Origin: Trigonopsis variabilis
Taxonomy: Eukaryota; Ascomycota; Trigonopsidomycetes; Trigonopsidales; Trigonopsidaceae
Assembly: GCA_003707065.3 (NCBI GenBank)
Contig: PPXM03000002.1
Span: 1,178,001 to 1,242,000, forward strand
Reading direction: 5' to 3'
Length of the DNA stretch: 64,000 nt
The translations under genes and the position numbers were made by a program. The first letter of the stretch is position 1; the number at the start of each line of letters is the position of its first letter. Below are positions 10,293 to 22,098 of this stretch, in pieces. The notes below the pieces were generated by a model. The model searched no databases and was not told the DNA's origin. It saw nothing but the letters and a program-made list of their open reading frames with translations.

Positions 10293-11404
10293 TCATGAGA
10301 AGAGTCTAACAATGATATCCCAGACGCCAAACATGATAATGCTGTTGGGGACCGTTCGCATAAGATGAGGAGTCAAACCACCGTAAAGAGCAGCAAAGCC
10401 TTCTTCGCGGAAGACCAAGGCGAAACACTGAAACAAACCAGTATATTTTGGTTTACCATTTGCAAATATGGGGACTTGTCGTAGCCGAGTCCGAACAACC
10501 TCGTGAGGATAAGTAATCATAGAAGCCATTAATTTGGCGATACCAGCAGCGCCCGAGGTAGCGAGCCAGCCATTGAAGGTATCCATAAATGACTTTTCTA
10601 AGCCTCTCTGAGTCCGGTCGAGTTCCTTAGCTCTGATGTAGGATCCCATTTGCTCGTATAAGACCCACTGAATACTGCTTTCTACCACACCTAGGTATGA
10701 AGCTGTCAAACCTTTATAGAGACCCTTAATCCCTTCATCATGAACAACCTGTCGAATGCAGTCGATCGAATTTTTGTACTGACGGGACCCCTTCCCTATC
10801 GCATCATGCTTTTGTTTATCAAGTTGTAGTCTGGTCTTGACGAGCCAAATTGGATTAGTTGCAGTTGATGTAGCAATGCCAGCAAGCGCAGCAGCACCTA
10901 AATGAACTTTTGCAGATTCTTTTCCATCATTAAACGTATTTGCAATAATGGCTTTTCCATTTCCATACACAAAAAAGTTAATGGACCGTGCGGGAATGAC
11001 GCCCACTAGATTGGGTCCTAAACCTTTAAACAGCGCTCTAGGACCTTCAACTTTGTAAATATCGCCTATAATCCGACATGTGTCTTGAATATGCCATCCC
11101 AGACTCTTCATAAGCCCCGCATTTTGCCGACTTGCCAAGGTTTTTTTCCGATAAAGATCACTCTGAAGTCTTGTTTTAACCACATCAAATGGAGCAGTGA
11201 CTAATGATCCTGCCATTCCACCTAAACTTATACATTAGTCTAATATCTTTTCTTCTGAACTCACCCTCCGGCAACGAAATGCACCCAAGGTCTCTTCACT
11301 TTGAGCTCCTCTTTCCTGAGGTCCTGCTCAACGATCTCGGGATTCGGCACATCCTGAGAATGTTGAATTAATACCTTTGGAGGAGGAGGATCGATACGTG
11401 TCAT
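10293..11404 (-). CDS. RIM2: Mitochondrial pyrimidine nucleotide carrier Rim2/Pyt1
   Basis: Inner-membrane carrier of pyrimidine nucleotides needed for mitochondrial DNA and RNA synthesis. Two exons (11404-11265 and 11226-10293) around a 38-nt intron give 357 aa. Three mitochondrial-carrier repeats are visible, each with its signature: PFDVVKTRLQ, PIWLVKTRLQ and PHEVVRTRLR. Six membrane helices follow from the fold. The N-terminal PWVHFVAGG and the insertion in repeat 1 fit the Rim2 branch. The intron splits the first repeat at FVAGG|LGGMAG; the acceptor TATAAG rather than the downstream TTTAG is needed to keep frame. The start MTRIDPPPP at 11404 is the first in-frame ATG. Confidence 0.92.
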
Positions 11405-12014
11405 CTTCCGTCCTTTCCAACTTCGATTGTGGATTCCCACTTGTTCGTTGACAGACTACAAAATCTTTCTTCCCAACCTCGGACTTTGAGGTGTGACATA
11501 AGGGGACCAACAGTTTCCCAATCTAGGGTTCTCATTCTCCTGCTTTGGTCAATTAGAGATCAGTTACTAGCGTGATTGAAATGTTTTACCGATTTTCTTA
11601 ATATATAACCGAGCATAACAGAATAAAGAGAAAGCCGGGCCATCGATAGTCCAGCCACAGGCTTATCTCATTCACATCTGAATCTAAATTCCTTTTTGAT
11701 TATTTTACAGGTACAAGTTTCTTTCTGAACATTCTCTCATTATAACGTAGGGCAAGCAAAACCGTTTTACCGTAGCAGAAATCTATTCCGACCTTGAGAG
11801 ACCCTTCTTATAAGAGGCAGGGAGGCATGGTCTCTAGTCTCTTTCCCATAATTTCTGGGCCGTTTTCAATTACTTATGAGAAATTGTACAGGAGTCATTA
11901 TGACTATGAAAACGGATTTTTGGATTGAAAACAGTGGATGTATCGTCGGAAGCTTGCATCGCTACAATTGGCATCCTACATCTCTACTACAAACTCTACT
12001 TGCTCGCTGCAACG
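11405..12014. other. Divergent promoter region RIM2/SLU7
   Basis: About 600 bp between two divergent starts. It contains AT-rich segments but no open frame with coding character. No specific binding site could be assigned with confidence. Confidence 0.4.
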
Positions 12015-13408
12015 ATGAGCGAGGCGAACGAGAATGAGAGCAAGGATGAAAAGAAACCTATAGTATTGTACGACGAGGACGGACATGTTGTGAACCCTCA
12101 CATTCCTAGTAAGTTGATTGGACGGCGGTTTACTGACGATACCAAGAGTTTATTTCTGAGGCTCCCTGGTATGCAAATTCTTCCGAAGGTTATTCACTTG
12201 ATCATCAAAAAGCTGCCAGTAAGAAGGTTGTTGATATTAATACCTGGTACAAACGAGGAAAGCCGCAGACAGCGACCGCGACTAAATATCGAAAAGGGGC
12301 TTGCGAGAACTGTGGATCGATGAGCCACAAGACGAAAGACTGCCTCGAGAGGCCGAGGAAAATTGGCGCTAAGTGGACAGGTAAGGATATCGCTGCCGAT
12401 GATAGTATCCAAGAAATCGATTCAACGTGGGATAGCAAACGAGATAGATGGAATGGGTATGATCCAGAAGAATACAAGGCGGTAGTGTCTAAATACGAGG
12501 CCATCGAGAAGCTTCGACAACAGCATCTGGCAGAGAATCCCGAAGCAGCGGTAAACGAGACAGACGAAGGTGACAACATCAGCCAAGAAGTTGATGCGAC
12601 TACTAGAATGACCACTCGGACGCTAAGAATGCGAGAAGATACCGCAGCATATCTCAAAAATCTCAACGCCGACGATACGAGTTATAACCCCAAGACACGA
12701 ACTATGAAGACAGGCGATGATTTATTTAGACCTGATGATGACTTTGTTAAGCAAGGGGGCGAGTCTGATGAATTTCGAAAGTTCACTAAATTTGCGTGGG
12801 AAGCCGCCGAGCAAGGTGTCGCTATCCATCCTGAGGCGAATCCTACTCAGGGTGTTGTGTTGAGAAAGAAATTGGAAGCTGAAGCATTAGAAAAACAAGA
12901 AGCTGCGAAGAAAAAGCTGTTTGATAAGTACGGCGGGGAAGAATATTTGAAGAGGGCTCCACCAGAGGTTCGAACTACACCGCTCAGCTCTTTTGTCGAA
13001 TATACTGAAGAAGGGCGTCGAAAAGTGAAGGCTCCGGACGGTAAGGTAAAGTCAAAGTACGAAGAAGATGTTTTTCCTGGGAACCACACTTCCGTTTGGG
13101 GCTCTTATTGGAAAGATTTCAAGTGGGGTTATGCATGCTGCCGGCAGTTCGTGAAGAACGCTTATTGTACGGGAGAAGAGGGCTGGAAAGCGGCAGAGCG
13201 AGCTCAAGAGATAATGAGGCAACAAATGGCTGACGAAGCTCAGCAGGCTGATGCTGGAGATGAAGATGAGAAAAGCAAAGTCGAGAAGAAGGATCTAAAT
13301 GAGAGCAATAAAAGGAAACATGATGAATGGCAAGTCACCGAAGAGGAGATGGAGGAATATAGGAAGAAGAGGCATTTCAAAGAGGATCCTATGGCAGGAA
13401 CAGTTTGA
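12015..13408 (+). CDS. SLU7: Pre-mRNA splicing factor Slu7
   Basis: Second-step splicing factor that helps select the 3' splice site. Two exons (12015-12108, 12147-13408) around a 38-nt intron give 451 aa. The zinc knuckle is CENCGSMSHKTKDC, a CX2CX4HX4C pattern near residue 95. The Slu7 core follows, with KWTGKDI, WDSKRDRWNGYDPEEY, ATRMTTRTLRMREDTAAYL and the C-terminal PGNHTSVWGSYW. Splicing joins NPHIP to KFISEAPWY, the family sequence. An upstream in-frame ATG at 11925 belongs to an unspliced frame and is not used in this model. Confidence 0.95.
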
Positions 13409-13489
13409 GGTAAAGCTGTGTGTATAATAAATAACGTGTATGATAATATAGCGATACGAAAAACAAACTGGCAGCTAAATCTCACTTTA

Positions 13490-13813
13490 TCATATAACAA
13501 ACTCCGATTGGTGAGGAGGGGCTGAAACCAGGAGTGGATATTGCAATGGGATCTCTTTGTCGCCAATTGTAATCTTGGTTCCTGCGTACCTATGACACTC
13601 GACGACAGTAGGAAATTCAATGTGATAGAAACCTTTATGCTCACGGACCCGTAATTTCGGAAAAAGATCGGCATCTGGGGACGTCAGATCACGGATTGCA
13701 TGAAGGACTTGATCTCGCGAGAGATGGTCCTAGCAGGCAAGGAGAAGTGTCATAGAAGAATGCTTTATTTCTTTAGCATCGTCATCTTTATGAGAATGAT
13801 GGAACCCAAACAT
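13490..13813 (-). CDS. Uncharacterised small gene crossed by an in-frame TAG
   Basis: From ATG at 13813 the frame reads MFGFHHSHKDDDAKEIKHS and SMTLLLAC. It then meets TAG at 13732-13730 and continues in the same frame for 80 codons to TGA at 13492-13490. The second part is clearly protein-like: DHLSRDQVLHAIRDLTS, LFPKLRVREHKGFYHIEF, RYAGTKITIGDKEIPLQYP. I recognise no family. TGCTAG could be an intron acceptor, but no suitable donor lies in the first segment. The options are an unseen upstream exon, stop-codon read-through, a decaying gene, or a base error. It lies downstream of RPS9 on the same strand and convergent with SLU7. Confidence 0.45.
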
Positions 13814-14174
13814 GCGTGATTCGGGAGACTTCGATCTGACGCGGCCAATGCACGTCGTCATTTGGGACTAGTAATGTAACGATAAGACCACGTGATAAGT
13901 CCCATCCGACCATGAGATTATTCATAGTAAAGCTCACGGTAGGAGTTGATATCAGTAGTATGAAGATGGAATTTGTGGCTAAGGGTAATGTGTAGTTGGG
14001 TAGACTGCTTGTGATAGTGAGCTAGATGCGCGATAGCGTGAGACAGGAGTAGCGAATCACAGGTCGCCCAATATAAATGCAGACTGAAGTTATAAAAGCC
14101 ATAGTGTCAAGGAAGACCAGTGTGACTACGTCCGTCATATACCATAAGGGATACTTTTTTAGATGTACAGTAAT
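13814..14174. other. Gap between the small gene and RPS9
   Basis: About 360 bp holding the RPS9 3' UTR and probably the promoter of the minus-strand small gene. A CACGTG core lies near 13889-13894. No other coding signal was accepted. Confidence 0.35.
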
Positions 14175-14759
14175 CTACTCCTCATCCTCCTCGGCCTCTT
14201 CATCATCACCGCCGGAAGCAGCAGCAGCGATCTTTCGTCGCTTAACACGACCAGGACGGCCACCACCATAGGGAGAAGTAAGAGCAAAGTCGATATGCTT
14301 TTGGGAATCAAGTCGGACCATAAAGGAAGGCACGGTGACGATTTGCTTGCCGACTCGGATGTGTCGTTGTTGGATGAGAACCCGAGCGTGGTGAATAGAC
14401 TTGGCAAGACCGAGCTTGAAGACTTGAGTTTGGAGACGTCGCTCCAAGAAATCCTCGAACCGGAGGGCAAGCACGTAATCGAGCTTCATCTTGTCTTCCG
14501 ACAAGACACCAGTTCGCACTAACCGCCTAATGAGAGCATTACCCTCGAAAAGTCGTTTGGGGTCCTTTTCATCACGGGTAAGAAGATCTCGAGCAGCACG
14601 ACGGATCTTGGACAATTGGAGACCGAGACGATAGATCTCACGCTTGTTCTTGAGACCATATTCACCGACAAGTTTCAATTCGGCGTCGAGACGAGACGAC
14701 TCATAAGGACGTTTAGGGACCGAGTAGGTCTTTGAGTAGTTTCGAGGGGCGGAAGGCAT
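14175..14759 (-). CDS. RPS9: 40S ribosomal protein uS4 (Rps9)
   Basis: Primary-binding protein of the small ribosomal subunit body, important for decoding accuracy. Intronless, 194 aa. The eukaryotic opening [20 protein letters not shown], the Rps9 N-domain [20 protein letters not shown], and the S4 RNA-binding domain ([39 protein letters not shown]) are all present. The C-terminus is the usual acidic tail after [10 protein letters not shown]. The initiator context has A at -3 (GACACC before ATG), which suits a highly expressed gene. Confidence 0.98.
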   Translation of the reverse strand: MPSAPRNYSKTYSVPKRPYESSRLDAELKLVGEYGLKNKREIYRLGLQLSKIRRAARDLLTRDEKDPKRLFEGNALIRRLVRTGVLSEDKMKLDYVLALRFEDFLERRLQTQVFKLGLAKSIHHARVLIQQRHIRVGKQIVTVPSFMVRLDSQKHIDFALTSPYGGGRPGRVKRRKIAAAASGGDDEEAEEDEE

Positions 14760-15400
14760 GGTGTCGACAGAAGAGAATGAGAGCGATGCGTTGTCGCTTG
14801 GTTCAGCGTCATCACGTGGTGTGACGGCAACAGGGTTCGCAGCAAGACCTCACCTTAAATTACCCGGACTTCTCCACAACGGCTTAGTCAATCTCTCGTA
14901 TCTCCCAATGTAACGGCTGACCTGGAATGTCGCCATATCCGGCAATCACTGATGGCATTAGTCGAGAGTGGAAGAAAGCGCATGAAATAGCGAGGTTGGA
15001 ATAAAGTTTAGTATCTGGAATTTTATAACTTACTACCTTGTTTGGTAGGAATTAGGGCTGTTGCCAAAAGCTGATTGATCTTACCGAAAAAGACAACAGG
15101 CGGGAAGAAGAGATTCGTGTAGCACGTCGATAGTAGGAAATTCAACAGAGACATATATTTTAGGGAAAACAATTTACATAAGGAAGTGAAATAGCGTTTT
15201 CAGCCCTCAGAGATGAATGAATTTTAGTAGGATGGGCGGCTGTTGTTGCTACGAGGCGGTTCGTCCCTGCTACATTGGCCCATCACAGTTCACAAAACCC
15301 GATAAAGAGTCAAGGTCTGTGAGCCGTTTCAAAGACAGATTGAAGCTTACTGTTGGAGGCTAGGCGATTCCCGTGATTGGAATCCTTAGATTTATGTATT
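14760..15400. other. Divergent promoter region RPS9/DCAF11-like
   Basis: About 640 bp between divergent starts. A CACGTGGTGTGACG stretch lies just upstream of RPS9 (near 14813). No coding signal. Confidence 0.4.
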
Positions 15401-17386
15401 ATGTCTTTCAGCGAATCACATATTTATGATCCAGACCAAGATGATGACCCGTACGGACTGGACGAAGGAAACGACGAGATAGAGGAGGATGAGGAAGAGG
15501 CGAGCAATATGCAGATATTTGCTGATGAAGATTCTGATTCGGATTTGGACTACGAGGTTCGGGCGACAAGACGTCCGTTGATTGAAGAACCCGATGAAGA
15601 CGAAGACGAAGATGAGTATGAAGCCGAGGAAGAGGATATGCATGGAGATGCCCACCAATCCAGACGGAGACGAGGTTCGTCGCCTTCTCCACGGGTCACG
15701 GAAGCTCTTCGAAGATATAATGCTAATCTTCTTGCTCTACAGCGAAGTGGGGATGGCGAAATGTTAGATGATCATGCTCTCAACCTTTACGAGCTGGAGG
15801 AACCGACCACTTTGCTTGAAGCTTTGGCACTCCAAAGTGGGTTTCCATTATCAAGATACATAACTCGGGGATTCAGAATTCCAGAATACTATAATGATAA
15901 CGAGGAAGAGGAGGAGGAAGAAGAACTTCTAGACTGGGAAGACACAGCTGAAGCAATGCACCTGGCCGACATGAATGGAAACAATGACGATGACATGTAT
16001 GATGAGGAAGAATACTTAAATGAGGAGCGCATTGCTCGATTCACGACATTCTCGAGATTCTCCCGGAGTCGCAGACTTCAACGCCGTCATCGGCTTCCTC
16101 CTGTTCCAAACCCTGAAATCCAGAATATGGTTTCAATAGGAGCTTTTGGAGACGTTGGGGTTTTTTCTGATGATGATTATGAGCTGGCATCAAATAAACC
16201 AAACAAGAGGTACGAGCAATGCCTGAAATATGCTTTACGGAGGGAAAGGGCGCCGGTTGGGAGTAAACCGGCGGCGCTGGCTGCCGTTGAGCTTCCTGAA
16301 GATACCGACGTCGGATATATCACCAGTTCCACTAATGTTTACAATTGTGGATGGAGCCCTGATGGTCGATTATTCTACTACACCGGCCAAGACCATTTCT
16401 TTCGACTATATGATGCTTCTGGCACAGTAGGATTATATCGACCTTACCAGAATAATCATATAGAGCATAACAGGTGGGCTTTGACAGACGTTGCGAGTAC
16501 GAAAGCAGGCGATGCTTTTGCTGTTTCGACCATTACCTCCGTAATCTCCTTGATTAGGGCCACCGGTGAGAACGACGAACCAGATAAGATCGAAGTTGGT
16601 CGTGGAGCTCCTGATAGGCTTCATTTTGGAGTCTGGTCTGTCCAGTTCTCGGACGATGAGCAAGATCTACTTTGCGGGACCAATTTAGGTGACGTTCTTG
16701 TCTATGGGCTAGGTAATGGGAGGATCAAGAATACGTTTGAGTGCTCCTCTGAGGTTAATTCGGCAAGATATACCGGAGTTGGCCACAATACTATATACGC
16801 TGGATTGGATGATGGTACTATCCGTGTCTTCGATACCCGAGTGCCTCGCTGTGTGGGAGGATTTCTGGGTCATACAGAAGGAGTCACCAGCGTCTGTTCC
16901 CGGTACGATTACTATTTGGTCTCGAACGGCAAGGATCAGACGGCGAGACTGTGGGATGCCAGAAAGATGCACACTGCACGCAAAATGCAGCAGCCCAACG
17001 AGCAGTTTTGTACCCAATATGACTATCGATATGAACGGTATCACGGACCACGTCTATCTAAGCACCCAGATGATATCAGTTTAATGACCTACACTGGCCA
17101 TTGCGTTCGTTATACGCTAATTCGAGCCAAATTCTCCCCTCAGTCAACTGGACAGCGATACATCTACTCTGGCTCCGCTGATGGAAAGGTTTTTGTCTGG
17201 GAGCTAGACGGAACCTTAGTCACAAAGTATGATATAACTGTCCCCGAGTCTCAAGATGACGACTGTGTTATAAGAGATGCCACATGGCATCCAACTCTTC
17301 CATTATTAGCAATAGGGTCATGGGCTGGAGGTTACGGCTGGGATAGTAATAGCCAGGGGGTCCACTTTTACGGATTTGATGCTTAG
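15401..17386 (+). CDS. DCAF11: DCAF11/WDR23-like WD40 protein
   Basis: Probable substrate receptor of a Cul4-Ddb1 ubiquitin ligase, by homology to DCAF11. Intronless, 661 aa from ATG at 15401; an upstream in-frame extension lacks an ATG. Residues 1 to about 200 are strongly acidic and disordered. The C-terminal ~370 residues form a seven-bladed WD40 propeller. The DCAF11 signature region is YNCGWSPDGRLFYYTGQDH followed by FRLYD. Repeat edges seen include GTNLGDVLVYGL, AGLDDGTIRVFDTR, VSNGKDQTARLWDARK and YSGSADGKVFVWEL. The conserved tail WHPTLPLLAIGSWAGGYG closes the propeller. Confidence 0.85.
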   Translation: MSFSESHIYDPDQDDDPYGLDEGNDEIEEDEEEASNMQIFADEDSDSDLDYEVRATRRPLIEEPDEDEDEDEYEAEEEDMHGDAHQSRRRRGSSPSPRVTEALRRYNANLLALQRSGDGEMLDDHALNLYELEEPTTLLEALALQSGFPLSRYITRGFRIPEYYNDNEEEEEEEELLDWEDTAEAMHLADMNGNNDDDMYDEEEYLNEERIARFTTFSRFSRSRRLQRRHRLPPVPNPEIQNMVSIGAFGDVGVFSDDDYELASNKPNKRYEQCLKYALRRERAPVGSKPAALAAVELPEDTDVGYITSSTNVYNCGWSPDGRLFYYTGQDHFFRLYDASGTVGLYRPYQNNHIEHNRWALTDVASTKAGDAFAVSTITSVISLIRATGENDEPDKIEVGRGAPDRLHFGVWSVQFSDDEQDLLCGTNLGDVLVYGLGNGRIKNTFECSSEVNSARYTGVGHNTIYAGLDDGTIRVFDTRVPRCVGGFLGHTEGVTSVCSRYDYYLVSNGKDQTARLWDARKMHTARKMQQPNEQFCTQYDYRYERYHGPRLSKHPDDISLMTYTGHCVRYTLIRAKFSPQSTGQRYIYSGSADGKVFVWELDGTLVTKYDITVPESQDDDCVIRDATWHPTLPLLAIGSWAGGYGWDSNSQGVHFYGFDA

Positions 17387-17753
17387 GAGTACTTGAAATG
17401 ATCGGACTTATATACAGAGACGTAAGCTTAACTAGACGCTTTGCTCGTTGGACAGACCTGATCTCGCAGCGGCCAGTTGCCATACCAACTTGGCGACGAC
17501 TAAAACTTTCCATCCTTCAAGTCACTTGCTGTTCCAACCAGAGAGATCCATCGTTCTCAGAAGTTGAGTGTTTGTATTATTATAGGTCAAAGAAAGGTTG
17601 TGTGGACATAGTGCCGCTGTTGTATATATCTATATCGGTCAACTTTGGTCTGTGCGTGTCTGTGTACAGTATTGCTAATATACTTGTCGCCCTCTTGTTG
17701 TGTGAACTAGTCTAACTTTATCCAGACGTTAAACTGTATCTTATAGACTTGTC
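17387..17753. other. Intergenic region
   Basis: About 370 bp between two plus-strand genes. It holds the 3' UTR of the WD40 gene and the promoter of the RRM gene. A short GT-rich run (TGTGCGTGTCTGTGTACAG) lies near 17651. No coding signal. Confidence 0.4.
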
Positions 17754-18719
17754 ATGGCTGAAGGATCCCATCCAGAACTTGATTATGACGACTACGAACC
17801 TTCTGATTCCAGACCTCCTCTAAGACCTCGAGATCGAGACAGAAACTATGGTCGTGATGACCGCAACAGGGACCCTCGATCGAATGATCGGTTTAGAGAC
17901 CGTCGACGGCCGGATTTCCGTGACCAAGGCGATTCAAACCAAGGCTATCGATCTCCTTACAATCGACAACATTCACCAGAGAGAGAGCACACAAGTGCAA
18001 GTGTAACACGAGCAGTCATAATCGGAGAGTTTCCCTGGTGGATCACTGATGACGAGGTCCGAGGATGGGCTGACAAATCTCATGTCGAAGCAGATATTAC
18101 TGATCTGACATTCAATGAACATAAAATCAACGGCAAATCAAAAGGATTTGTCTATGTCGAATTTTCTCAAGAGGCCAACGCCGAGGCTTATCATCAATAT
18201 GTAACCGACCATGTTTTGGCAAAGTATCCCGGATGTCGAGTCGACTATGCTACGCCAGGAATGAACACCTTCAAGTCTCTGCCAAAAGACCCTCCTCCAC
18301 GACAACCTGGCGGTTTCAGAGGCGGATTCAGAGGCCGTGGAGGCGGTAATTCGGGATTCAGAGGTGGTTTCCAACAGCCGTCAGGTGGCCCGTCTTTCCG
18401 AGGCCGCGGCTCTCCTGCTCCTGGACCCGGTCCGAACGTCGCCGCCCCTTCGAATGCCCCGAGCGGTCCGTCTGGTCCGGGTCGCGGAATGATGTTTAAT
18501 CCGATGTTCCCCGGATTCCCTGGTATGCCTCCATTCATGCCAGGCATGCCCGGTATGCCAGGAATGCCGGGAATGCCAGGAATGCCAGGAATGCCGGGTA
18601 TGCCAGGTATGCCAGGAATGCCGGGAATGCCAGGCCCTGGCGCTAATAACAATAACAATCAGGGTCCTGGTGCCGGAGACGGAAACAACCCTCATGGTGC
18701 CAAGAGACAAAGAGAATGA
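17754..18719 (+). CDS. CPSF6/CFIm68-like RRM protein
   Basis: Likely RNA-processing factor related to the large subunit of cleavage factor Im. Intronless, 321 aa. The N-terminal ~80 residues are rich in R, D and S. A single RRM follows (about 83-165), with RNP2 [15 protein letters not shown] and RNP1 SKGFVYVEF. The WWITDDE motif after RNP2 is typical of CPSF6/CPSF7. The rest is low-complexity: [13 protein letters not shown] boxes, a proline/glycine segment, then eleven MPG units. The C-terminus AKRQRE is basic. A generic RRM protein cannot be excluded because the RS tail of animal CPSF6 is absent. Confidence 0.75.
   Translation: MAEGSHPELDYDDYEPSDSRPPLRPRDRDRNYGRDDRNRDPRSNDRFRDRRRPDFRDQGDSNQGYRSPYNRQHSPEREHTSASVTRAVIIGEFPWWITDDEVRGWADKSHVEADITDLTFNEHKINGKSKGFVYVEFSQEANAEAYHQYVTDHVLAKYPGCRVDYATPGMNTFKSLPKDPPPRQPGGFRGGFRGRGGGNSGFRGGFQQPSGGPSFRGRGSPAPGPGPNVAAPSNAPSGPSGPGRGMMFNPMFPGFPGMPPFMPGMPGMPGMPGMPGMPGMPGMPGMPGMPGMPGPGANNNNNQGPGAGDGNNPHGAKRQRE
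18537..18635 (+). repeat. Eleven 9-nt Met-Pro-Gly repeats
   Basis: Eleven consecutive nonamers of the form ATGCCNGGN encode MPG. Variation is confined to the third positions of the Pro and Gly codons, so peptide identity is kept while the DNA has diverged slightly. Confidence 0.95.
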
Positions 18720-18824
18720 TTGCCATCCCTTTACTTGTACTGAAAAGAAACTGAAATTCTGCAAACATACGCTCTGTAGCCTATAAATTTACGAGAAAGC
18801 ACCACCTCATATCATCATTGTACA

Positions 18825-21800
18825 CTACTCTTCGTCGGAGTCAGGTCTGTAACTGTACTTGCGAATCTCTCCCAGTCTCTTTCGGGCTTGCGACAACTCT
18901 TGCTCGAGTTTCAAGATCTCTACTTGCTGTTCCATCTCTCGCGTCTTGGTCTCATGAACACTCATCGACGAGTAGTCCTCCAATTCTTCTTCCTTCCCAC
19001 GGGCCTCTAGAATATCCTGAACCTTTCGAACAAGGCCTCTGCAAGCACCCGTGACCTTTCTACTGGCGTCTTCCAATCTCTCTTGAGTCTTGGACATGTA
19101 AGATGCTCGAACTCGCGAGGCAGCAACCAGCTGAGCAGTAGAGGCTGCAACCTCGTTTGAAGCCACAATCAGCTGCTCCAGGTCGTTTCTTCCACTTATG
19201 ACGCCATCAGCAGTCTCGATCAGAATGTTGGTAGCTTGAGCAACCGATTTTGCGGCCGAAATGAGACCTTCGGTCCACTTGTTGTGTTTTTTGTAGAAAG
19301 CAGTCCTGCTCCCACTGCCTTTGCCGGCAGCCACAATCTCCCGTTGGGATTCGGTAGCGGCTTTGATCAGCGCAGCAATGGCACTGGTAACGGCGACCGC
19401 AGCAGCCAAGATAGCATCATTGACTTGAATATCAAATGAAGACAGAGTGGGGTCTTTCGGACGCTGCATTAATTCCGAAAGTCGGGCAGTAGCAGCGTCA
19501 ATGGCTTTTGCAGCCGCACCAAGTTCATTGTCGACCAAATCGCCAAGATCGCCGTTGGCCATCTTTATCTTTCTTGAGGACGGAGCCAATAATTCAGCTT
19601 GCTTACTGACCCGCTGCAGACGTTTTTGCACATCAACGTTCAAGGCAATCACAAGATCTGTCTTCTGGTCTAGGGAGAGGTTCCGAATTCGGGATGAGAG
19701 TAGACCGTTGAAGAATTTCTCGGCAGAGTCAGCAGAAGCCTTGGCAGCATTCATAATCGCATCAACGGCCGAGTCATTGGGCGCGAGTCTAGTGACACCC
19801 TTTGCATTGATCAAGACATCAGCAACAGCACCGGAAAACAGAGATTCTGCCTTGATAAGTTCGACATGGTCAGCGTTGGGGCCATCAGCAATATAATTGT
19901 TGAATGCCATAGCGAACTCAGTGGCCGTAGATGATGCTTTCTCAACAATTGAGAGAAGATATTGAGGAGAAGCGCTTGTATTACCACCCTGCATGGGTGA
20001 TTCTAATTCATAGATTGCATCCTGAATACGGGCAGAGCCAGAAAGAAGAATAGCATCAATGAGGCCCTCGAGTTTACCAAGATGAAGTCGGAGCATCTCA
20101 TCCACTTGAGAGTCCATAGCATCGTCAGCATCCCTTTGACTCAATTGTAGTTCGTTCAACTTAAGCAAAGCTTCATCCATACCAGCTTTGTAAACCTCGA
20201 GTTCCTCATCCTTCTCTTGCAACAGTCGTTCGGCGTCCCCTCCCAAACCTTTTTCTCGAGATGCTAGTTCTTGGTTGGCAGTCTTCAATTCATGGATTTC
20301 AGCAAGGAGAGTAGATAGTTCATGTCCTTTTGTGCGTTCAGCACGGTCAAGGTCATCCTTTGCTAAGCGGAGTTCTCGTTCGAGCCTGCCAATTTCGTCA
20401 GATGTTCCGCTGCGAGCCCTGTCAAGCTCATGTCGAGCCCGATCACGTTCTCTGATCAAATCAGCCAATTCCAGATTCTTCGCCTTAATATCTCGTTCCA
20501 ATTTCTCTCGCTTGGCGATTGCTTCTTGAGCAGAAGCAGCCTTGAGAGAAGCCTGTTTATATTTAGCCATCAAGTCTAGATGTTCTTGACGTAATTGAGT
20601 GTAAAGTTTAGCAAGAGCCTCATACTTTGTCTTCCATACATTGACCTGCTCCTGTAAGGCCCGGACCTGCTCGTCCTTGGACTGAAGTTGGAGATTTGTG
20701 TTGGCACTAACGTTGGCCAACTCACTCTCCAGCGCTTTGACACGACGGTCATATTGTTCTAGCATGATCTGATCTTGGTTAAATTGACCTTGAAGACCGA
20801 GAAGGTCCCGTTCCAATTCAGCAACGCGACCTTGGGCCTGACTGGCCATCTGCTGTTGTAGCAGGGCTTCCTGGGCAGCTCTTTGCTGCTCGGCAGCATG
20901 TCTCTGTTGGCGCTCGAATTCCTGTTGCTGTTGAAGAGCCAGCATTTGCTGTTGTTGGCGCTCCTGCTCCATTTGAGCTTGGATCCGTCTTTGTTCTTCT
21001 TCGAATTTCTGTTGTTCGAGCTGCTGCTGTTGTTGCTGGGCCCAGAATTCTGTCATATCTTGTTGAGGTTCTGCCTCGGCCGGAGGAGGAGTCGGCGTCT
21101 CGGCGATAGAAGGCTGAGTAGAAGGACGACCAGGAAGACTAGGTGTTTCTTCATCGTCTGCGAAAAGATCAGGAGGAGTAGGTGACAGTCGAGGAATAGT
21201 GATTAAGTTGGTTAAATAGCGAAGATTTGAACATTCGGAGTAAAAGTCCAAGAGTTGATAATGTTGGACGTCGTAGCGCTCCCGTAAGGGCTCGAGAGCT
21301 TCATCAGAATGTGTGGTGGCATGCATAGCTCTCATCATGGAAGTAATAAACTTGTATATTCCATAGCTCTCGGCAACGAGGGGAACCAAGGCCGAGATTC
21401 TGCATTCATTCCGGCTTCCCGGTAATATTCGAGCAAAGATCTGTTTGGAAAATGCTCCTATATCATCCTGTAAATTCATCAAGTCAATGATGCTTTCATA
21501 TCTGATTGTTAGATATCTCGACTTTGGTCAGCGCTCATACCCCTCGTCAGGATTGTTAATGGCCTTCAAACTGACGTATTCCTCGTATTCAAATGTGCCT
21601 AGAACATTAGGGTCTTCTTTTGATATATATCGTACCATTGAACTCAGGATGCAGACGATGAAATTGAAGTTTCCGCAATAAGAAGTCGATATATTCTCGG
21701 ATCAAGACTCCATAGCCTTAAACGTCAGTAAAGCAGTTGAAATTTCATTTCCCCACCTCCTCGAGACCCCGTATTAGGAGTGGATCTTAACAATGATCTT

Positions 21801-22098
21801 AGCCAATCGACATTATCTTGAGCATCTCTCAGGGTCGAAGGATGCCCTTCTTGGAGAACCTTGTGGATGAGAATTAACGCCTTGAACGTTTGAATTTCAT
21901 CGTTATAAATAGGTAAAATCCTTAATGCTTGCCAAAACGGACGAGAAGTCTTATGATCCCATGTATAAATGATACAATCTGATCTTAGCTACCGAACGTC
22001 AAGCCTCTTGCTTCCTTACTTCGAACATGTTTTCGTTTCGGTGCCAATTCTTCGAGATTAGTAGCCTTTTTAAGACTGGTTTGAAGATCCATCGACAT
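18825..22098 (-). CDS. SLA2: Sla2/End4, clathrin-actin endocytic adaptor (HIP1R family)
   Basis: Couples clathrin and PIP2-rich membrane to F-actin during endocytosis. Five exons (22098-22020, 21978-21757, 21716-21636, 21598-21541, 21501-18825) give 1038 aa. The N-terminal ANTH domain (to about 270) shows APKRKHVRNCIVYTWDHK, SRPFWQALRILPIYNDEIQT and LIHKVLQEGHPSTLRDAQ. A Gln-rich segment and a long coiled coil follow (about 300-620, for example QQQLEQQKFEEEQRR). The C-terminal I/LWEQ (THATCH) actin-binding domain contains LEQLIVASNEVAASTAQLV, and the protein ends in an acidic SDEE. Introns are 41, 40, 37 and 39 nt, all within the first 600 bp of the gene. Confidence 0.96.

Noticed and set aside
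11341-11370. A 21-nt intron near the RIM2 start
   Set aside because: The sequence has GT and AG ends but is open and in frame; nothing in the family requires its removal.
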